DNA of 64,000 nucleotides from Burkholderia sp. D-99 (GTDB taxonomy: Bacteria > Pseudomonadota > Gammaproteobacteria > Burkholderiales > Burkholderiaceae): NCBI RefSeq assembly GCF_011605345.1, contig NZ_JAAOXM010000011.1, forward strand, positions 1 to 64,000. The letters run 5' to 3'. Every line of letters begins with the position of its first letter. Position 1 is the first letter of the stretch. Under the pieces are notes generated by a model that was given only the letters and a program-made list of their open reading frames with translations, was not told where the DNA came from and ran no database searches. A program made the translations under genes and the position numbers. Below, piece after piece: positions 18,042 through 26,659 of this stretch.

Positions 18042-18704
18042 ATGCGTTTGATCCTGTTGGGCGCGCCCGGCGCGGGAAAGGGCACCCAGGCAAACTTCAT
18101 CAAGGAAAAGTTCGGCATCCCGCAAATTTCGACGGGCGACATGCTGCGCGCGGCCGTGAAGGCCGGCACGCCGCTCGGCGTCGAGGCGAAGGGCTACATG
18201 GACGCCGGCAAGCTCGTGCCGGATGCGCTGATCATCGGCCTCGTCAAGGAGCGCCTGAAGGAATCAGACTGCGCGAACGGCTATCTGTTCGACGGCTTCC
18301 CGCGCACGATCGCGCAGGCTGACGCAATGAAGGAAGCCGGTGTCGCGATCGACTACGTGCTCGAGATCGACGTGCCGTTCTCGGAAATCATCGAGCGCAT
18401 GAGCGGCCGCCGCACGCACCCGGCATCGGGCCGCACGTACCACGTCAAGTTCAACCCGCCGAAGGTCGAAGGGCACGACGACGTGACGGGCGAGCCGCTG
18501 ATCCAGCGCGACGACGACAAGGAAGAAACCGTCAAGAAGCGTCTCGAAGTGTACGAAGCGCAGACCAAGCCGCTGATCACGTACTACGGCGACTGGGCGC
18601 AGCGCGGCGAGGAAAACGGCCTGAAGGCCCCGCAGTATCGCAAGATCTCGGGGCTCGGCAGCGTCGAGGAAATTCGCGAGCGCGCGTTTGGCGCACTGAA
18701 GTAA
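18042..18704 (+). CDS. adk: Adenylate kinase
   Basis: A 220-residue enzyme that interconverts ATP, ADP and AMP. The P-loop GAPGAGKGT is at 7-15. FDGFPRT, the long LID domain (about 122-160, lacking the zinc cysteines), and TYYGDWAQRG near the C-terminus are present. The ATG at 18042 follows TTGGAGAT. A terminator hairpin follows directly. Confidence 0.98.
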   Translation: MRLILLGAPGAGKGTQANFIKEKFGIPQISTGDMLRAAVKAGTPLGVEAKGYMDAGKLVPDALIIGLVKERLKESDCANGYLFDGFPRTIAQADAMKEAGVAIDYVLEIDVPFSEIIERMSGRRTHPASGRTYHVKFNPPKVEGHDDVTGEPLIQRDDDKEETVKKRLEVYEAQTKPLITYYGDWAQRGEENGLKAPQYRKISGLGSVEEIRERAFGALK

Positions 18705-18724
18705 GCAACGCGTCGCGCACCCGC

Positions 18725-18752
18725 AAGCCGCCCCTTCCGGGCGGCTTTTTTT
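18725..18752 (+). terminator. Rho-independent terminator of adk
   Basis: AAGCCGCCC-CTTCC-GGGCGGCTT with seven T residues on the plus strand, 21 bp after the adk stop. Confidence 0.85.
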
Positions 18753-18911
18753 GCGCAGGCGGAATTCGCGTGGCCGTTCTGGTCTCGCCGCCGCGCGAGG
18801 GCACCCCGTACAATCGGTCGAGTGCGGGCGCCGCCGATGCCGGCGGGCGCGCATTTCAACCGATCACGAGGCATCGAACCAGGCAACCGCTTTGCCCTGG
18901 AAGCGCAACTT

Positions 18912-19183
18912 GTGCTGAAGCGCCAACGGCGGTCGACCGCTTTGTATCGGACCACCCCAAGCGCTAAAGCGCCAAGGGCGATCGACCGCCTTGGATGGGA
19001 CCGCCCTAAGCGCTAAAACGCCAACGGCGATCGACCGCCTTGCATGGGACCACCCCAAGCGCTAAAACGCCAAGGGCGGTCGACCGCCTTGCATGGGACC
19101 GCCCTAAGCGCTAAAGCGCCAAGGGCGGTCGACCGCCTTGCATGGGACCGCCCTAAGCGCTAAAGCGCCAAGGGCGGTCGACA
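18912..19183. repeat. 49-bp intergenic tandem repeat, about 5.5 copies
   Basis: The anchor GCGCTAAA (or GTGCTGAA in the first copy) recurs at 18912, 18961, 19010, 19059, 19108 and 19157, exactly 49 bp apart. Each unit contains a version of GGCGGTCGACCGCC, a perfect 14-bp palindrome in the best copies, and the short dyad GCGCTAAAGCGC. Units differ by a few substitutions (for example GGCGATCG for GGCGGTCG, and CACCCC for CGCCCT). The array ends 12 bp before the SDR start codon and so would form part of its leader. Confidence 0.95.
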
Positions 19184-19194
19184 CGGAGACAGTC

Positions 19195-19953
19195 ATGGAA
19201 ATTCGCGGCAACGTATTTCTGATCACGGGCGGCGCATCGGGCCTCGGCGCCGGCACGGCGCGGATGCTCGCGCAGGCAGGCGGCACGGTCGTGCTCGCCG
19301 ACCTCAACGACTCGGCGGGCACCGCGCTCGCAACCGAGCTGGGCGGCATCTTCGTGCACTGCGACGTGTCGAGCGAGGCCGACGCGCAGGCGGCCGTCGA
19401 CGCGGCGACGCGCGCGGGCACGCTGCGCGGCCTCGTGAACTGCGCCGGCATCGCGCCCGCCGCGAAGACCGTCGGCAAGGACGGCGCGCATCCGCTCGAC
19501 GTGTTTGCGAAGACGATCAACGTGAACCTCGTCGGCACGTTCAACATGATCCGGCTCGCCGCCGCCGCGATGGCCGCCACCGCGCCGACCGCGGAAGGCG
19601 AGCGCGGCGTGATCGTCAGCACCGCGTCGGTCGCCGCCTTCGACGGGCAGATCGGCCAGGCCGCGTACGCGGCGTCGAAAGCCGGCGTCGCAGGCATGAC
19701 GCTGCCGATCGCGCGCGACCTGTCACGCAGCGGCATCCGCGTGATGACGATCGCGCCCGGCCTGTTCGAGACGCCGATGCTGCTCGGCATGCCCCAGGAC
19801 GTCCAGGACGCGCTCGGCGCGACGGTGCCGTTCCCGCCGCGGCTCGGCAAACCGGCCGAATATGCGCTGCTGGTGCGCCAGATCGTCGAGAATCCGATGC
19901 TCAACGGCGAAGTGATCCGCCTCGACGGCGCGATCCGGATGCAGCCGAAATAA
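19195..19953 (+). CDS. Short-chain dehydrogenase, 3-hydroxyacyl-CoA dehydrogenase type-2-like
   Basis: 252 residues. The Rossmann motif is TGGASGLGAGTARML (about 11-25), NCAGIAPA lies at about 83-90, and the catalytic Ser-Tyr-Lys set is in VSTASVAAFDGQIGQAAYAASKAG. The closest type I recognise is the human HSD17B10-like group, used in branched-chain and fatty acyl-CoA oxidation. The ATG at 19195 follows GGAG, which lies at the edge of the 49-bp repeat array. Confidence 0.9.
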   Translation: MEIRGNVFLITGGASGLGAGTARMLAQAGGTVVLADLNDSAGTALATELGGIFVHCDVSSEADAQAAVDAATRAGTLRGLVNCAGIAPAAKTVGKDGAHPLDVFAKTINVNLVGTFNMIRLAAAAMAATAPTAEGERGVIVSTASVAAFDGQIGQAAYAASKAGVAGMTLPIARDLSRSGIRVMTIAPGLFETPMLLGMPQDVQDALGATVPFPPRLGKPAEYALLVRQIVENPMLNGEVIRLDGAIRMQPK

Positions 19954-19960
19954 GCACGCA

Positions 19961-19989
19961 AAAAAACGCCCGCATCGCGGGCATTTTTT
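19961..19989. terminator. Bidirectional terminator between SDR and sirB1 genes
   Basis: GCCCGC-ATC-GCGGGC at 19968-19982 flanked by an A-run on the left and a T-run on the right, between convergent genes. Confidence 0.85.
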
Positions 19990-20019
19990 TCATTCAGGGT
20001 TCCGGCGAACGGCGGCGGC

Positions 20020-20862
20020 TCAGTCCTCGCCGTCGCGCTGCATCCGCTGCCGCAATTCGGTCACTTGCGATTCGACGACAGTTGCGTCGTCCGCGTCGGG
20101 CCGCTCGCCGAGATACTGCTCGAGATCCTCGAGCGCGGGGCGCAGGTAATCGAGCCGCGCATACGCGAAACCGCGGTCGCGGACTTCGTCGAGATGCTCA
20201 GGCAACAGGATCACGAGCCGCTGCTGCACCGCGAGCAGCCGCTGCCAGCGTTCCGTCTGAAGATAGATCGTCTTCAGGTTGCGCAGCATCCGCGCGATGA
20301 TCTCGCGGCTCGTCGCCGGCTGCAGCAGCGCGCGCAACGCGCTGTCGACCGCACCGGCCGCACGCGCGACATACGGCTCGAGCATCTCGACCATCTCGGC
20401 TTCGGACAGCGAATGGCCGTTGGCCGGATCGATGATCAGGTCGCCGTCCGGCAGCGTGACGCGCAGCAGGAAATGGCCCGGGAACGATACGCCGCGCGCC
20501 GGCACGTCGATCTGCTCGGCGAGTTCCAGGTACAGCACCGATAGCGAAATCGGGATCCCGCGCCGCCGCTTCAGCACGGCGTTCAGGTGGCTGTTATCGG
20601 GGTCGTAGTAATCGTTGTGATTGCACGCGAAGCCGAGCTCGCGGAAGAAGAAGTCGTTCAGCGCGGCGACGCGGCCCTTCAGGTCCGCATCGTCGGTGAG
20701 CCGCCGGCGCAGCCGCGCCGCCAGCATGTCGAGTTCGGCCAGCGTGCCCTGCAGGTCGAGGTCGGGATACGCGTCCTGCGCCAGCGACAGCGCCGCCTCC
20801 GTGACAGGCAGGCTGTCGTCGTCTGCCACGAGCGTGCTGAAGTAGTCGAGGACGCGGGTCAT
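20020..20862 (-). CDS. SirB1 family (transglutaminase-like plus TPR) protein
   Basis: 280 residues. The SirB1 core is recognised from FFFRELGFACNHNDYYDPDNS, RRRGIPISLSVLYLELAEQ and FPGHFLLRV with IDPANGH. The C-terminal third (about 195-265) reads as TPR-like helices. Members are conserved in proteobacteria without an established reaction; the GHFLL and DPANG segments mirror the His and Asp of transglutaminase folds, but the usual nucleophilic cysteine is not evident. It lies 8 bp downstream of murJ in the same direction. Confidence 0.9.
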   Translation of the reverse strand: MTRVLDYFSTLVADDDSLPVTEAALSLAQDAYPDLDLQGTLAELDMLAARLRRRLTDDADLKGRVAALNDFFFRELGFACNHNDYYDPDNSHLNAVLKRRRGIPISLSVLYLELAEQIDVPARGVSFPGHFLLRVTLPDGDLIIDPANGHSLSEAEMVEMLEPYVARAAGAVDSALRALLQPATSREIIARMLRNLKTIYLQTERWQRLLAVQQRLVILLPEHLDEVRDRGFAYARLDYLRPALEDLEQYLGERPDADDATVVESQVTELRQRMQRDGED

Positions 20863-20870
20863 AGCGGTCG

Positions 20871-22421
20871 TCACTTGGCGCGCCTTCTGAAGTAAGCGTA
20901 TTTGAAGCCCATCACCCACAACATACCGAAATATAGTGCAGCGAACAGCACGAGGCACGCGGCCATCAGCGCGATGCGATCGAGCGGCTGCGCGCGCATC
21001 CCGGTCCAGTCGAAGCTGATCGACAGCCAGTGCATCACGCCCGCGAGCACGAGCGTCGCGCCGATCAGCTGCATGAAGAAGCCCAGCCAGCCCGGCGACG
21101 GCTGGTAGATGCCGCGCTTGCGCAGCCCGATGAACAGCAGCAGCGAGTTCAGGCACGCACCGACCCCGATGCTCAGCGTCAGGCCCGCGTGGCCGATCAG
21201 CGGCACGAACACGTAGTTCGAGATCTGCGTGACGATCAGCACGCCGATCGCGATCTTCACGGGCGTCTTGATGTCCTGCTTCGCATAGAAGCCCGGCGCG
21301 AGGATCTTGATCAGGATGATGCCGACGAGGCCGATCCCGTAGGTCGCGAGCGCGCGCGCGACCATCGTGACGGTATGCGCGTCGAACTTGCCGTAGTTGA
21401 ACAGGGTCGCGGTGAGCGGCGTCGCGAAGAAGAACAGCGCGAGCGCGCTCGGTGCCGCGAGCAGGAAGGTGACGCGCAACCCCCAGTCGAGCAGCGCCGA
21501 ATACTCGTGCGAATCGGCGTCGACGTGCGCCTTCGACAGGCTCGGCAGCAGGATCGTGCCGAGCGCGACGCCGAGCAGCGCCGTCGGGAATTCCATCAGG
21601 CGGTCGGCGTAGTTGATCCACGACACGGCGCCCTGCCCGAGCCGCGACGCGATGTTGGTGTTGATGATCAGCGACAGTTGTGCGACCGACACCGCGAACG
21701 TCGCGGGCACCATCTTCGCGAGCACGCGCTTCACGCCCGGGTGGCGCAGCGCGCGCAGCGGGTTGAGGCCGATCAGCGGCACCATGTCGATCTTCTTCAG
21801 GCCCGGCAACTGCACGAGGAACTGCAGCACGCCGCCGACGATGACGGCCCATGCAAGCGCGAACACCGGCACCTTCAGGTGCGGCGCGACGAACACGGCC
21901 GCGCCAATGAACGCGACGTTCAGCAGCACCGGCGCGAACGCGGGCAGCGAGAAGCTCTTGTATGTGTTCAGCACGCCGGACGCGAGCGTCGTCAGGGAAA
22001 TGAACACGATGTACGGGAACATGATCCGCGTCATCGTGACCGCGAGCGGGAACGCCTGCCCGTCGGTGTGCAGGCCGGACGCGACCGCGAACACGACCCA
22101 CGACGCGCCGAAGATCCCGAGGACCGACAGCACGGCAAGCGCCCACGCCAGCACGGTCGACATCGCGTCGACGAGCGCTTTCGTCGCATCGTGCCCCTGC
22201 TGGTTCTTGAACTCGGCGAGGATCGGCACGAACGCCTGCGAGAACGCGCCCTCGGCGGACAGGCGGCGCAACAGGTTCGGGATACGGAAGGCGACGTAGA
22301 ACGCGTCGGTGTATTGACTGGCGCCGAACGCACGGGCGATCAGCGTCTCGCGGGCCAGTCCGGTCACGCGCGACAGCAGCGTGAAGCCGCTGACCGTCAG
22401 CAGGGCTCGGAATAGATTCAT
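20871..22421 (-). CDS. murJ: Lipid II flippase MurJ
   Basis: A 516-residue inner-membrane protein with about 14 helices (MOP superfamily) that moves lipid II across the membrane for peptidoglycan synthesis. The N-terminus has SRVTGLARETLIARAFGAS and FRIPNLLRRLSAEGAFSQAFVPIL, the family signature. Essential charged residues in the central cavity are consistent. The ATG at 22421 is divergent from the rpsT promoter, and sirB1 follows closely. Confidence 0.97.
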   Translation of the reverse strand: MNLFRALLTVSGFTLLSRVTGLARETLIARAFGASQYTDAFYVAFRIPNLLRRLSAEGAFSQAFVPILAEFKNQQGHDATKALVDAMSTVLAWALAVLSVLGIFGASWVVFAVASGLHTDGQAFPLAVTMTRIMFPYIVFISLTTLASGVLNTYKSFSLPAFAPVLLNVAFIGAAVFVAPHLKVPVFALAWAVIVGGVLQFLVQLPGLKKIDMVPLIGLNPLRALRHPGVKRVLAKMVPATFAVSVAQLSLIINTNIASRLGQGAVSWINYADRLMEFPTALLGVALGTILLPSLSKAHVDADSHEYSALLDWGLRVTFLLAAPSALALFFFATPLTATLFNYGKFDAHTVTMVARALATYGIGLVGIILIKILAPGFYAKQDIKTPVKIAIGVLIVTQISNYVFVPLIGHAGLTLSIGVGACLNSLLLFIGLRKRGIYQPSPGWLGFFMQLIGATLVLAGVMHWLSISFDWTGMRAQPLDRIALMAACLVLFAALYFGMLWVMGFKYAYFRRRAK

Positions 22422-22520
22422 GGGGCGCTTATTATACGGACGTTGCGTGGCCCGGCCAGCGGTCGATGCCGAAAAGCGCACACGCCGCCGGCGCCCGTCC
22501 CGACGGGAATCACGTCGAGC

Positions 22521-22550
22521 TTGCCACTCGCTTGATTTTGTTGCTATAAT
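22521..22550 (+). promoter_or_regulatory. Candidate rpsT promoter
   Basis: TTGCCA (22521-22526) and a perfect TATAAT (22545-22550) separated by 18 bp, the strongest sigma-70 match I saw in the window. This suits a ribosomal protein gene. The implied leader is about 170 nt long and contains the dyad CCCCTG (22633-22638) / CAGGGG (22651-22656), a possible site for S20 autoregulation (inference). Confidence 0.75.
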
Positions 22551-22725
22551 CTCCGGTTTCTGGGCTCGTACATGCACGGCAACTGCCGTTTTCATGTCCC
22601 GGCCTCGGTTAAAATCACCGTTTTTTTATGCGCCCCTGGGCAATCGTTCTCAGGGGACGGATCGAAAAGCAGCGCTTGGCCGTCAGGCTCCAAGCTCTGG
22701 AAACAGGACAGGATAAGGAACCGTC

Positions 22726-22998
22726 ATGGCTAACTCCGCACAAGCACGCAAGCGCGCCCGCCAGGCCGCGAAGGCAAACTCGCACAACTCGGCGCTGCGC
22801 TCGAAATTCCGTACCGCGATCAAGTCGGTTCGCAAGGCTGTTGAAGCCGGCGACCACGCAAAGGCTGCCGATCTGTTCAAGGCTGCCGTGAAGACGATCG
22901 ACACGATCGCCGACAAGAAGATCGTTCACAAGAACAAGGCCGCTCGCAGCAAGAGCCGCCTGGCCGCAGCCGTCAAGGGTCTGCAGGCAGCAGCGTAA
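22726..22998 (+). CDS. rpsT: 30S ribosomal protein S20
   Basis: A 90-residue basic protein that binds 16S rRNA. The N-terminus ANSAQARKRARQAAKANSHN and the KNKAARSKSRLAAAVK tail are diagnostic. The ATG at 22726 follows AGGATAAGGA. Monocistronic, with its own strong promoter and terminator. Confidence 0.98.
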   Translation: MANSAQARKRARQAAKANSHNSALRSKFRTAIKSVRKAVEAGDHAKAADLFKAAVKTIDTIADKKIVHKNKAARSKSRLAAAVKGLQAAA

Positions 22999-23044
22999 AT
23001 CCGGTGCGCCCGCTCACGCGGGCGCTCCTGTTTCCTGCGATCGC

Positions 23045-23072
23045 AAAAAAGCCCGCCTAGGCGGGCTTTTTT
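23045..23072. terminator. Bidirectional terminator after rpsT
   Basis: The perfect 16-bp palindrome GCCCGCCTAGGCGGGC (23051-23066) is flanked by six A and six T residues, between rpsT and the convergent DUF3579 gene. Confidence 0.9.
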
Positions 23073-23154
23073 GTCGTCTGTCGCCGGCGTGCATCCTGCG
23101 GGCCGACGGCATTTGCCAGGGCGGGCGCGACAAGCGCCCTCGCCCATACCGGCA

Positions 23155-23475
23155 TCACTTCTTCGCGTCGTAGTCCGGCAGTTCGCACGCCTCGGTGACG
23201 ACGAGGTTGTTGTCCTTCGCGAAATTCAGCACGAAATCGAAAGCCATCGGCTCGACATCGCGCAGCCGGGAATCGAGGATCACGCATTTCAGGTCGCCGA
23301 GCATCGTCGGACGCACATAGAGCGAATACTTGAGACGCGCGTTCCGCCCGCTCGCCCCCGGCCCGAAGCAGGCCATCACACCGGCCAGACGTTCCGACCA
23401 GTCGCTCGGGCGAAACTTTTTCCCGTCTTTCGTGATGCCCTGGATGAAGAATTCGGTCGGAGGGGTTTCAGCCAT
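23155..23475 (-). CDS. DUF3579 protein
   Basis: A 106-residue protein, conserved in betaproteobacteria and uncharacterised. Recognisable segments are FIQGITKDGKKFRPSDWSERLAGV, RLKYSLYVRP and NFAKDNNLVVTEACELP. The ATG at 23475 was preferred to one at 23535. It is usually close to argF in this group, as here. Confidence 0.88.
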   Translation of the reverse strand: MAETPPTEFFIQGITKDGKKFRPSDWSERLAGVMACFGPGASGRNARLKYSLYVRPTMLGDLKCVILDSRLRDVEPMAFDFVLNFAKDNNLVVTEACELPDYDAKK

Positions 23476-23888
23476 GTGGTTACCCAAGTGACGGCCCGGC
23501 GATGTCCAGGCAACGGCGCCTGGATACGCGAACACAAAGCTGAAACGGACGGCGGCACAAGCATTCCGATATCCCGAAAACGGGGCGTCGATGCGCGCCG
23601 CCGGTGGACTGCACCGGATTTGTGCAGCGCACGGCTTGTGTCCGGCAGAGCGCGAGGAGGCTTGCCTGCCGGGCTGGAGAAAACTTTCGGATTATACCGC
23701 AGCGCGCCATCGCGCGTCGTCCCGACACCCGTCCTCCCGCACCGTCTGCCGCGCGCGGCGATCGCGCCCCGTTTCTCCCCGCGGCTCGTCAAAGCACAGA
23801 AAATCCTTTATGCTGCTTTGAGTTATCCACACCCGACGGTGGCGCCGTCCGGCCTTGCTGCCGGGTGCAACCCGCCGTATCCCGCTTC
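23476..23888. other. Intergenic region between DUF3579 and argF genes
   Basis: 413 bp with divergent genes on both sides. Apart from a consensus DnaA box at 23823-23831 I see no small gene or clear hairpin. Confidence 0.5.
23823..23831 (+). promoter_or_regulatory. Consensus DnaA box upstream of argF
   Basis: TTATCCACA, 58 bp before the argF ATG, in the likely promoter or leader. The DnaA 9-mer is exact; regulation by DnaA is inference. Confidence 0.4.
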
Positions 23889-24818
23889 ATGACCGCCAAA
23901 ACCATTCGTCACTACCTGCAGTTCAAGGATTTCTCGCTGGAAGACTACGAGTACGTGCTCGAACGCACGGGTATCCTGAAGCGCAAGTTCAAGAACTACG
24001 AGACCTATCACCCGCTGCACGACCGCACGCTCGCGATGATCTTCGAGAAGAGCTCGACGCGCACGCGCCTGTCGTTCGAGGCCGGGATCTTCCAGCTCGG
24101 CGGCCACGCCGTCTTCATGAGCACGCGCGACACGCAGCTCGGCCGCGGTGAACCCGTCGAGGATTCCGCGCAGGTCATCTCGCGGATGGTCGACATCATC
24201 ATGATCCGCACGTTCGAGCAGGAGGTCATCAAGCGTTTCGCGGAGAACTCCCGCGTGCCGGTGATCAACGGCCTGACGAACGACTACCACCCGTGCCAGG
24301 TGCTCGCCGACATCTTCACGTACTACGAGCACCGCGGCCCGATCGCCGGCAAGACCGTCGCGTGGGTCGGCGACGCGAACAACATGCTCTACACGTGGAT
24401 CGAAGCCGCGCAGATCCTCGGCTTCAAGCTGCGCCTGTCCACGCCGCCCGGCTACGCGCTCGACATGAAGCTCGTGTCGCCCGGCAGCGCGCCGTTCTAC
24501 GAGGTGTTCGACGATCCGAACGAAGCGTGCAAGGGTGCCGATCTCGTCACCACCGACGTGTGGACGAGCATGGGCTTCGAGGCCGAGAACGAGGCCCGCA
24601 TGCAGGCATTCGCCGACTGGTGCGTCGACGAGGAAATGATGGGCCACGCGAACCCGGACGCCCTCTTCATGCACTGCCTGCCCGCGCACCGCGGCGAGGA
24701 AGTGACGGCCGGCGTGATCGACGGCCCGCAGAGCGTCGTCTGGGATGAAGCGGAAAACCGCCTGCACGTGCAGAAGGCGTTGATGGAGTTCCTGCTGCTC
24801 GGCCGCCTCAAGCACTGA
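23889..24818 (+). CDS. argF: Ornithine carbamoyltransferase
   Basis: A 309-residue enzyme forming citrulline from ornithine and carbamoyl phosphate in arginine synthesis. The carbamoyl-phosphate motif SSTRTR is at about 55-60; HPCQVLAD and HCLPAHRGEEV (ornithine-binding cysteine) are intact. The ATG at 23889 matches the usual N-terminus before the helix HYLQFKDFS. Terminator follows. Confidence 0.97.
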   Translation: MTAKTIRHYLQFKDFSLEDYEYVLERTGILKRKFKNYETYHPLHDRTLAMIFEKSSTRTRLSFEAGIFQLGGHAVFMSTRDTQLGRGEPVEDSAQVISRMVDIIMIRTFEQEVIKRFAENSRVPVINGLTNDYHPCQVLADIFTYYEHRGPIAGKTVAWVGDANNMLYTWIEAAQILGFKLRLSTPPGYALDMKLVSPGSAPFYEVFDDPNEACKGADLVTTDVWTSMGFEAENEARMQAFADWCVDEEMMGHANPDALFMHCLPAHRGEEVTAGVIDGPQSVVWDEAENRLHVQKALMEFLLLGRLKH

Positions 24819-24842
24819 CGCGCCGGCACCCGGCAACCCATG

Positions 24843-24875
24843 AAAAAAGCGCCGATCGACGATCGGCGCTTTTTG
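24843..24875. terminator. Bidirectional terminator between argF and murB
   Basis: GCGCCGATC-GAC-GATCGGCGC at 24849-24869 with A-run before and T-run after. Confidence 0.88.
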
Positions 24876-24908
24876 TTTGGGCACGCGAACAGCGGGGCGA
24901 GACCCGCG

Positions 24909-25958
24909 TTACAGGCAGACGGGTTCCGGCTCGAGCTCGACGCCGAATTGCGCGCACACGTCGGCCTGGATCGCCTGCGCCAGCGCGAGCACGTCGGCGC
25001 CCGTCGCACCGCCGCGATTGACGAGCACGAGCGCCTGGCGGTCGTGCACGGCCGCCGCGCCCAGTGCGCGCCCCTTCCAGCCGCAGCGGTCGATCAGCCA
25101 GCCGGCCGCGAGCTTGACCTGCCCGTCCGGCTGCGGATACGACACGACCTCGGGCGCACGGGCGCGCAGCGCATCGAATTGCGCGGCATCGATCACCGGA
25201 TTCTTGAAGAAACTGCCCGCGTTGCCGAGGACAAGCGGATCGGGCAGCTTCGCGCGGCGGATCGCGACGACAGCATCGAACACGTCACGCGGCGCGGCCG
25301 CATCGGGTGCGATGCCACGGGCATCGAGTTCGCGCGTGACGTCCGTGTAGCCGAGCCGCGGCGCCCATTGCTTCGGCAGCCGGAACGTCACCGATACGAT
25401 CGCGAACCGGCCGCGCCCTTCCCGCTTGAAAAAGCTGTCGCGATAGCCGAACGCACAGCGCGCGGCGTCGAAGCGCTCGCTACGCCCCGTCGCCAGCTCG
25501 ACCGCGACCAGCGAGTCGAAATACACCTTCATCTCGAGGCCGTATGCGCCGATGTTCTGGATCGGCGCGGCGCCGACGGTGCCCGGAATCAGCGCGAGGT
25601 TCTCGAGACCCGGCATCCCGTGTTCGAGCGTCCATGCGACGAATGCGTGCCAGTTCTCGCCGCCGCCGGCCTCGACGTACCACGCGTCGTCCTCCTCGCG
25701 CACGACGCGGCGGCCCGCGATCTCGTCGAGCAGCACGACGCCGTCGAAATCGCGCGTGAACACGACGTTGCTGCCGCCGCCGAGCACGAGCCGTGGCAGG
25801 TTCGCGACGCGCGGGTCGCGATGGAGCGCCTCGAATTGCGACGCGTGCGTGACGCGCGCGGCAACGCGCGCGGTCGCGGCGATGCCGAACGTGTTGTGCG
25901 CGGCGAGCGGATGGTCGGGAAGCAGCGACAGGGCGGAATCGTCAGGAGGCATCGGCAT
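24909..25958 (-). CDS. murB: UDP-N-acetylenolpyruvoylglucosamine reductase
   Basis: A 349-residue FAD enzyme that reduces UDP-GlcNAc-enolpyruvate to UDP-MurNAc with NADPH. FAD-binding motifs VLGGGSNVVF and LALIPGTVGAAPIQNIGAYG, the loop YRDSFFK (type I form), and NAGSFFKNP with the catalytic Ser are intact. Located away from the mur cluster, divergent from yajQ. Confidence 0.96.
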   Translation of the reverse strand: MPMPPDDSALSLLPDHPLAAHNTFGIAATARVAARVTHASQFEALHRDPRVANLPRLVLGGGSNVVFTRDFDGVVLLDEIAGRRVVREEDDAWYVEAGGGENWHAFVAWTLEHGMPGLENLALIPGTVGAAPIQNIGAYGLEMKVYFDSLVAVELATGRSERFDAARCAFGYRDSFFKREGRGRFAIVSVTFRLPKQWAPRLGYTDVTRELDARGIAPDAAAPRDVFDAVVAIRRAKLPDPLVLGNAGSFFKNPVIDAAQFDALRARAPEVVSYPQPDGQVKLAAGWLIDRCGWKGRALGAAAVHDRQALVLVNRGGATGADVLALAQAIQADVCAQFGVELEPEPVCL

Positions 25959-25995
25959 TCGCGGTCACGTCCGCCCGGGCGGCACATGGCCGGCC

Positions 25996-26024
25996 TTGGG
26001 CAAACGGAGGGGCATCGGTAAAAT
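25996..26024 (+). promoter_or_regulatory. Candidate yajQ promoter
   Basis: TTGGGC (25996-26001) and TAAAAT (26019-26024) separated by 17 bp, about 70 bp before the yajQ ATG. Confidence 0.5.
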
Positions 26025-26094
26025 GGCAAACAGTCCGCAATTATAGCGAGTGCCTGCGCGCGAGCCGGGTGCCCGCATCTCAAGGGAGAAAACC

Positions 26095-26580
26095 ATGCCA
26101 TCGTTCGACGTCGTTTCCGAAGCGAACATGATCGAAGTAAAGAACGCCATCGAGCAGTCGAACAAGGAAATTTCGACACGCTTCGACTTCAAGGGCTCCG
26201 ACGCGCGCGTCGAGCAGAAGGAGCGCGAGCTGACGCTGTTCGCCGACGACGATTTCAAGCTCGGCCAGGTCAAGGACGTGCTGATCGGCAAGCTGGCCAA
26301 GCGCAACGTCGACGTGCGCTTCCTCGACTACGGCAAGGTCGAGAAGATCGGCGGCGACAAGGTCAAGCAGATCGTCACCGTGAAGAAGGGCGTGACCGGC
26401 GATCTCGCGAAGAAGATCGTGCGGCTCGTGAAGGACAGCAAGATCAAGGTACAGGCGAGCATCCAGGGCGACGCGGTGCGCATCTCGGGCACCAAGCGCG
26501 ACGACCTGCAGAGCACGATCGCGATGCTGCGCAAGGACGTGACCGACACGCCGCTCGACTTCAACAACTTCCGCGACTGA
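26095..26580 (+). CDS. yajQ: YajQ family nucleotide-binding protein
   Basis: A 161-residue protein with two ferredoxin-like RNA/nucleotide-binding repeats. The signatures MPSFDVVSEANMIEVKNAI, ISTRFDFKG and SIQGDAVRISGTKRDDLQ are diagnostic. In Xanthomonas a YajQ homologue is a cyclic-di-GMP effector; whether that holds here is unknown. Complete at typical length. Confidence 0.95.
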   Translation: MPSFDVVSEANMIEVKNAIEQSNKEISTRFDFKGSDARVEQKERELTLFADDDFKLGQVKDVLIGKLAKRNVDVRFLDYGKVEKIGGDKVKQIVTVKKGVTGDLAKKIVRLVKDSKIKVQASIQGDAVRISGTKRDDLQSTIAMLRKDVTDTPLDFNNFRD

Positions 26581-26659
26581 TCGCCAGACGATCCTTCACG
26601 TCATCCTGCCGGGCCCCGCACGCGCGGGGCGCCCGGCATGCGGCAAGCGCTGCGCGTTC

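Noticed and set aside
18864..19058. Short ORFs across the 49-bp repeats encoding KAVDRPWRFSA-like peptides
   Set aside because: They follow from the repeat unit, lack ribosome-binding sites, and occur on both strands.
18912..19183. CRISPR-like array
   Set aside because: The units are directly adjacent with no unique spacers, and there are no cas genes nearby.
21030..22415. 461-codon plus-strand ORF opposite murJ
   Set aside because: Composition is dominated by Arg, Gln, His and Asp, typical of an antisense shadow of a membrane protein gene.
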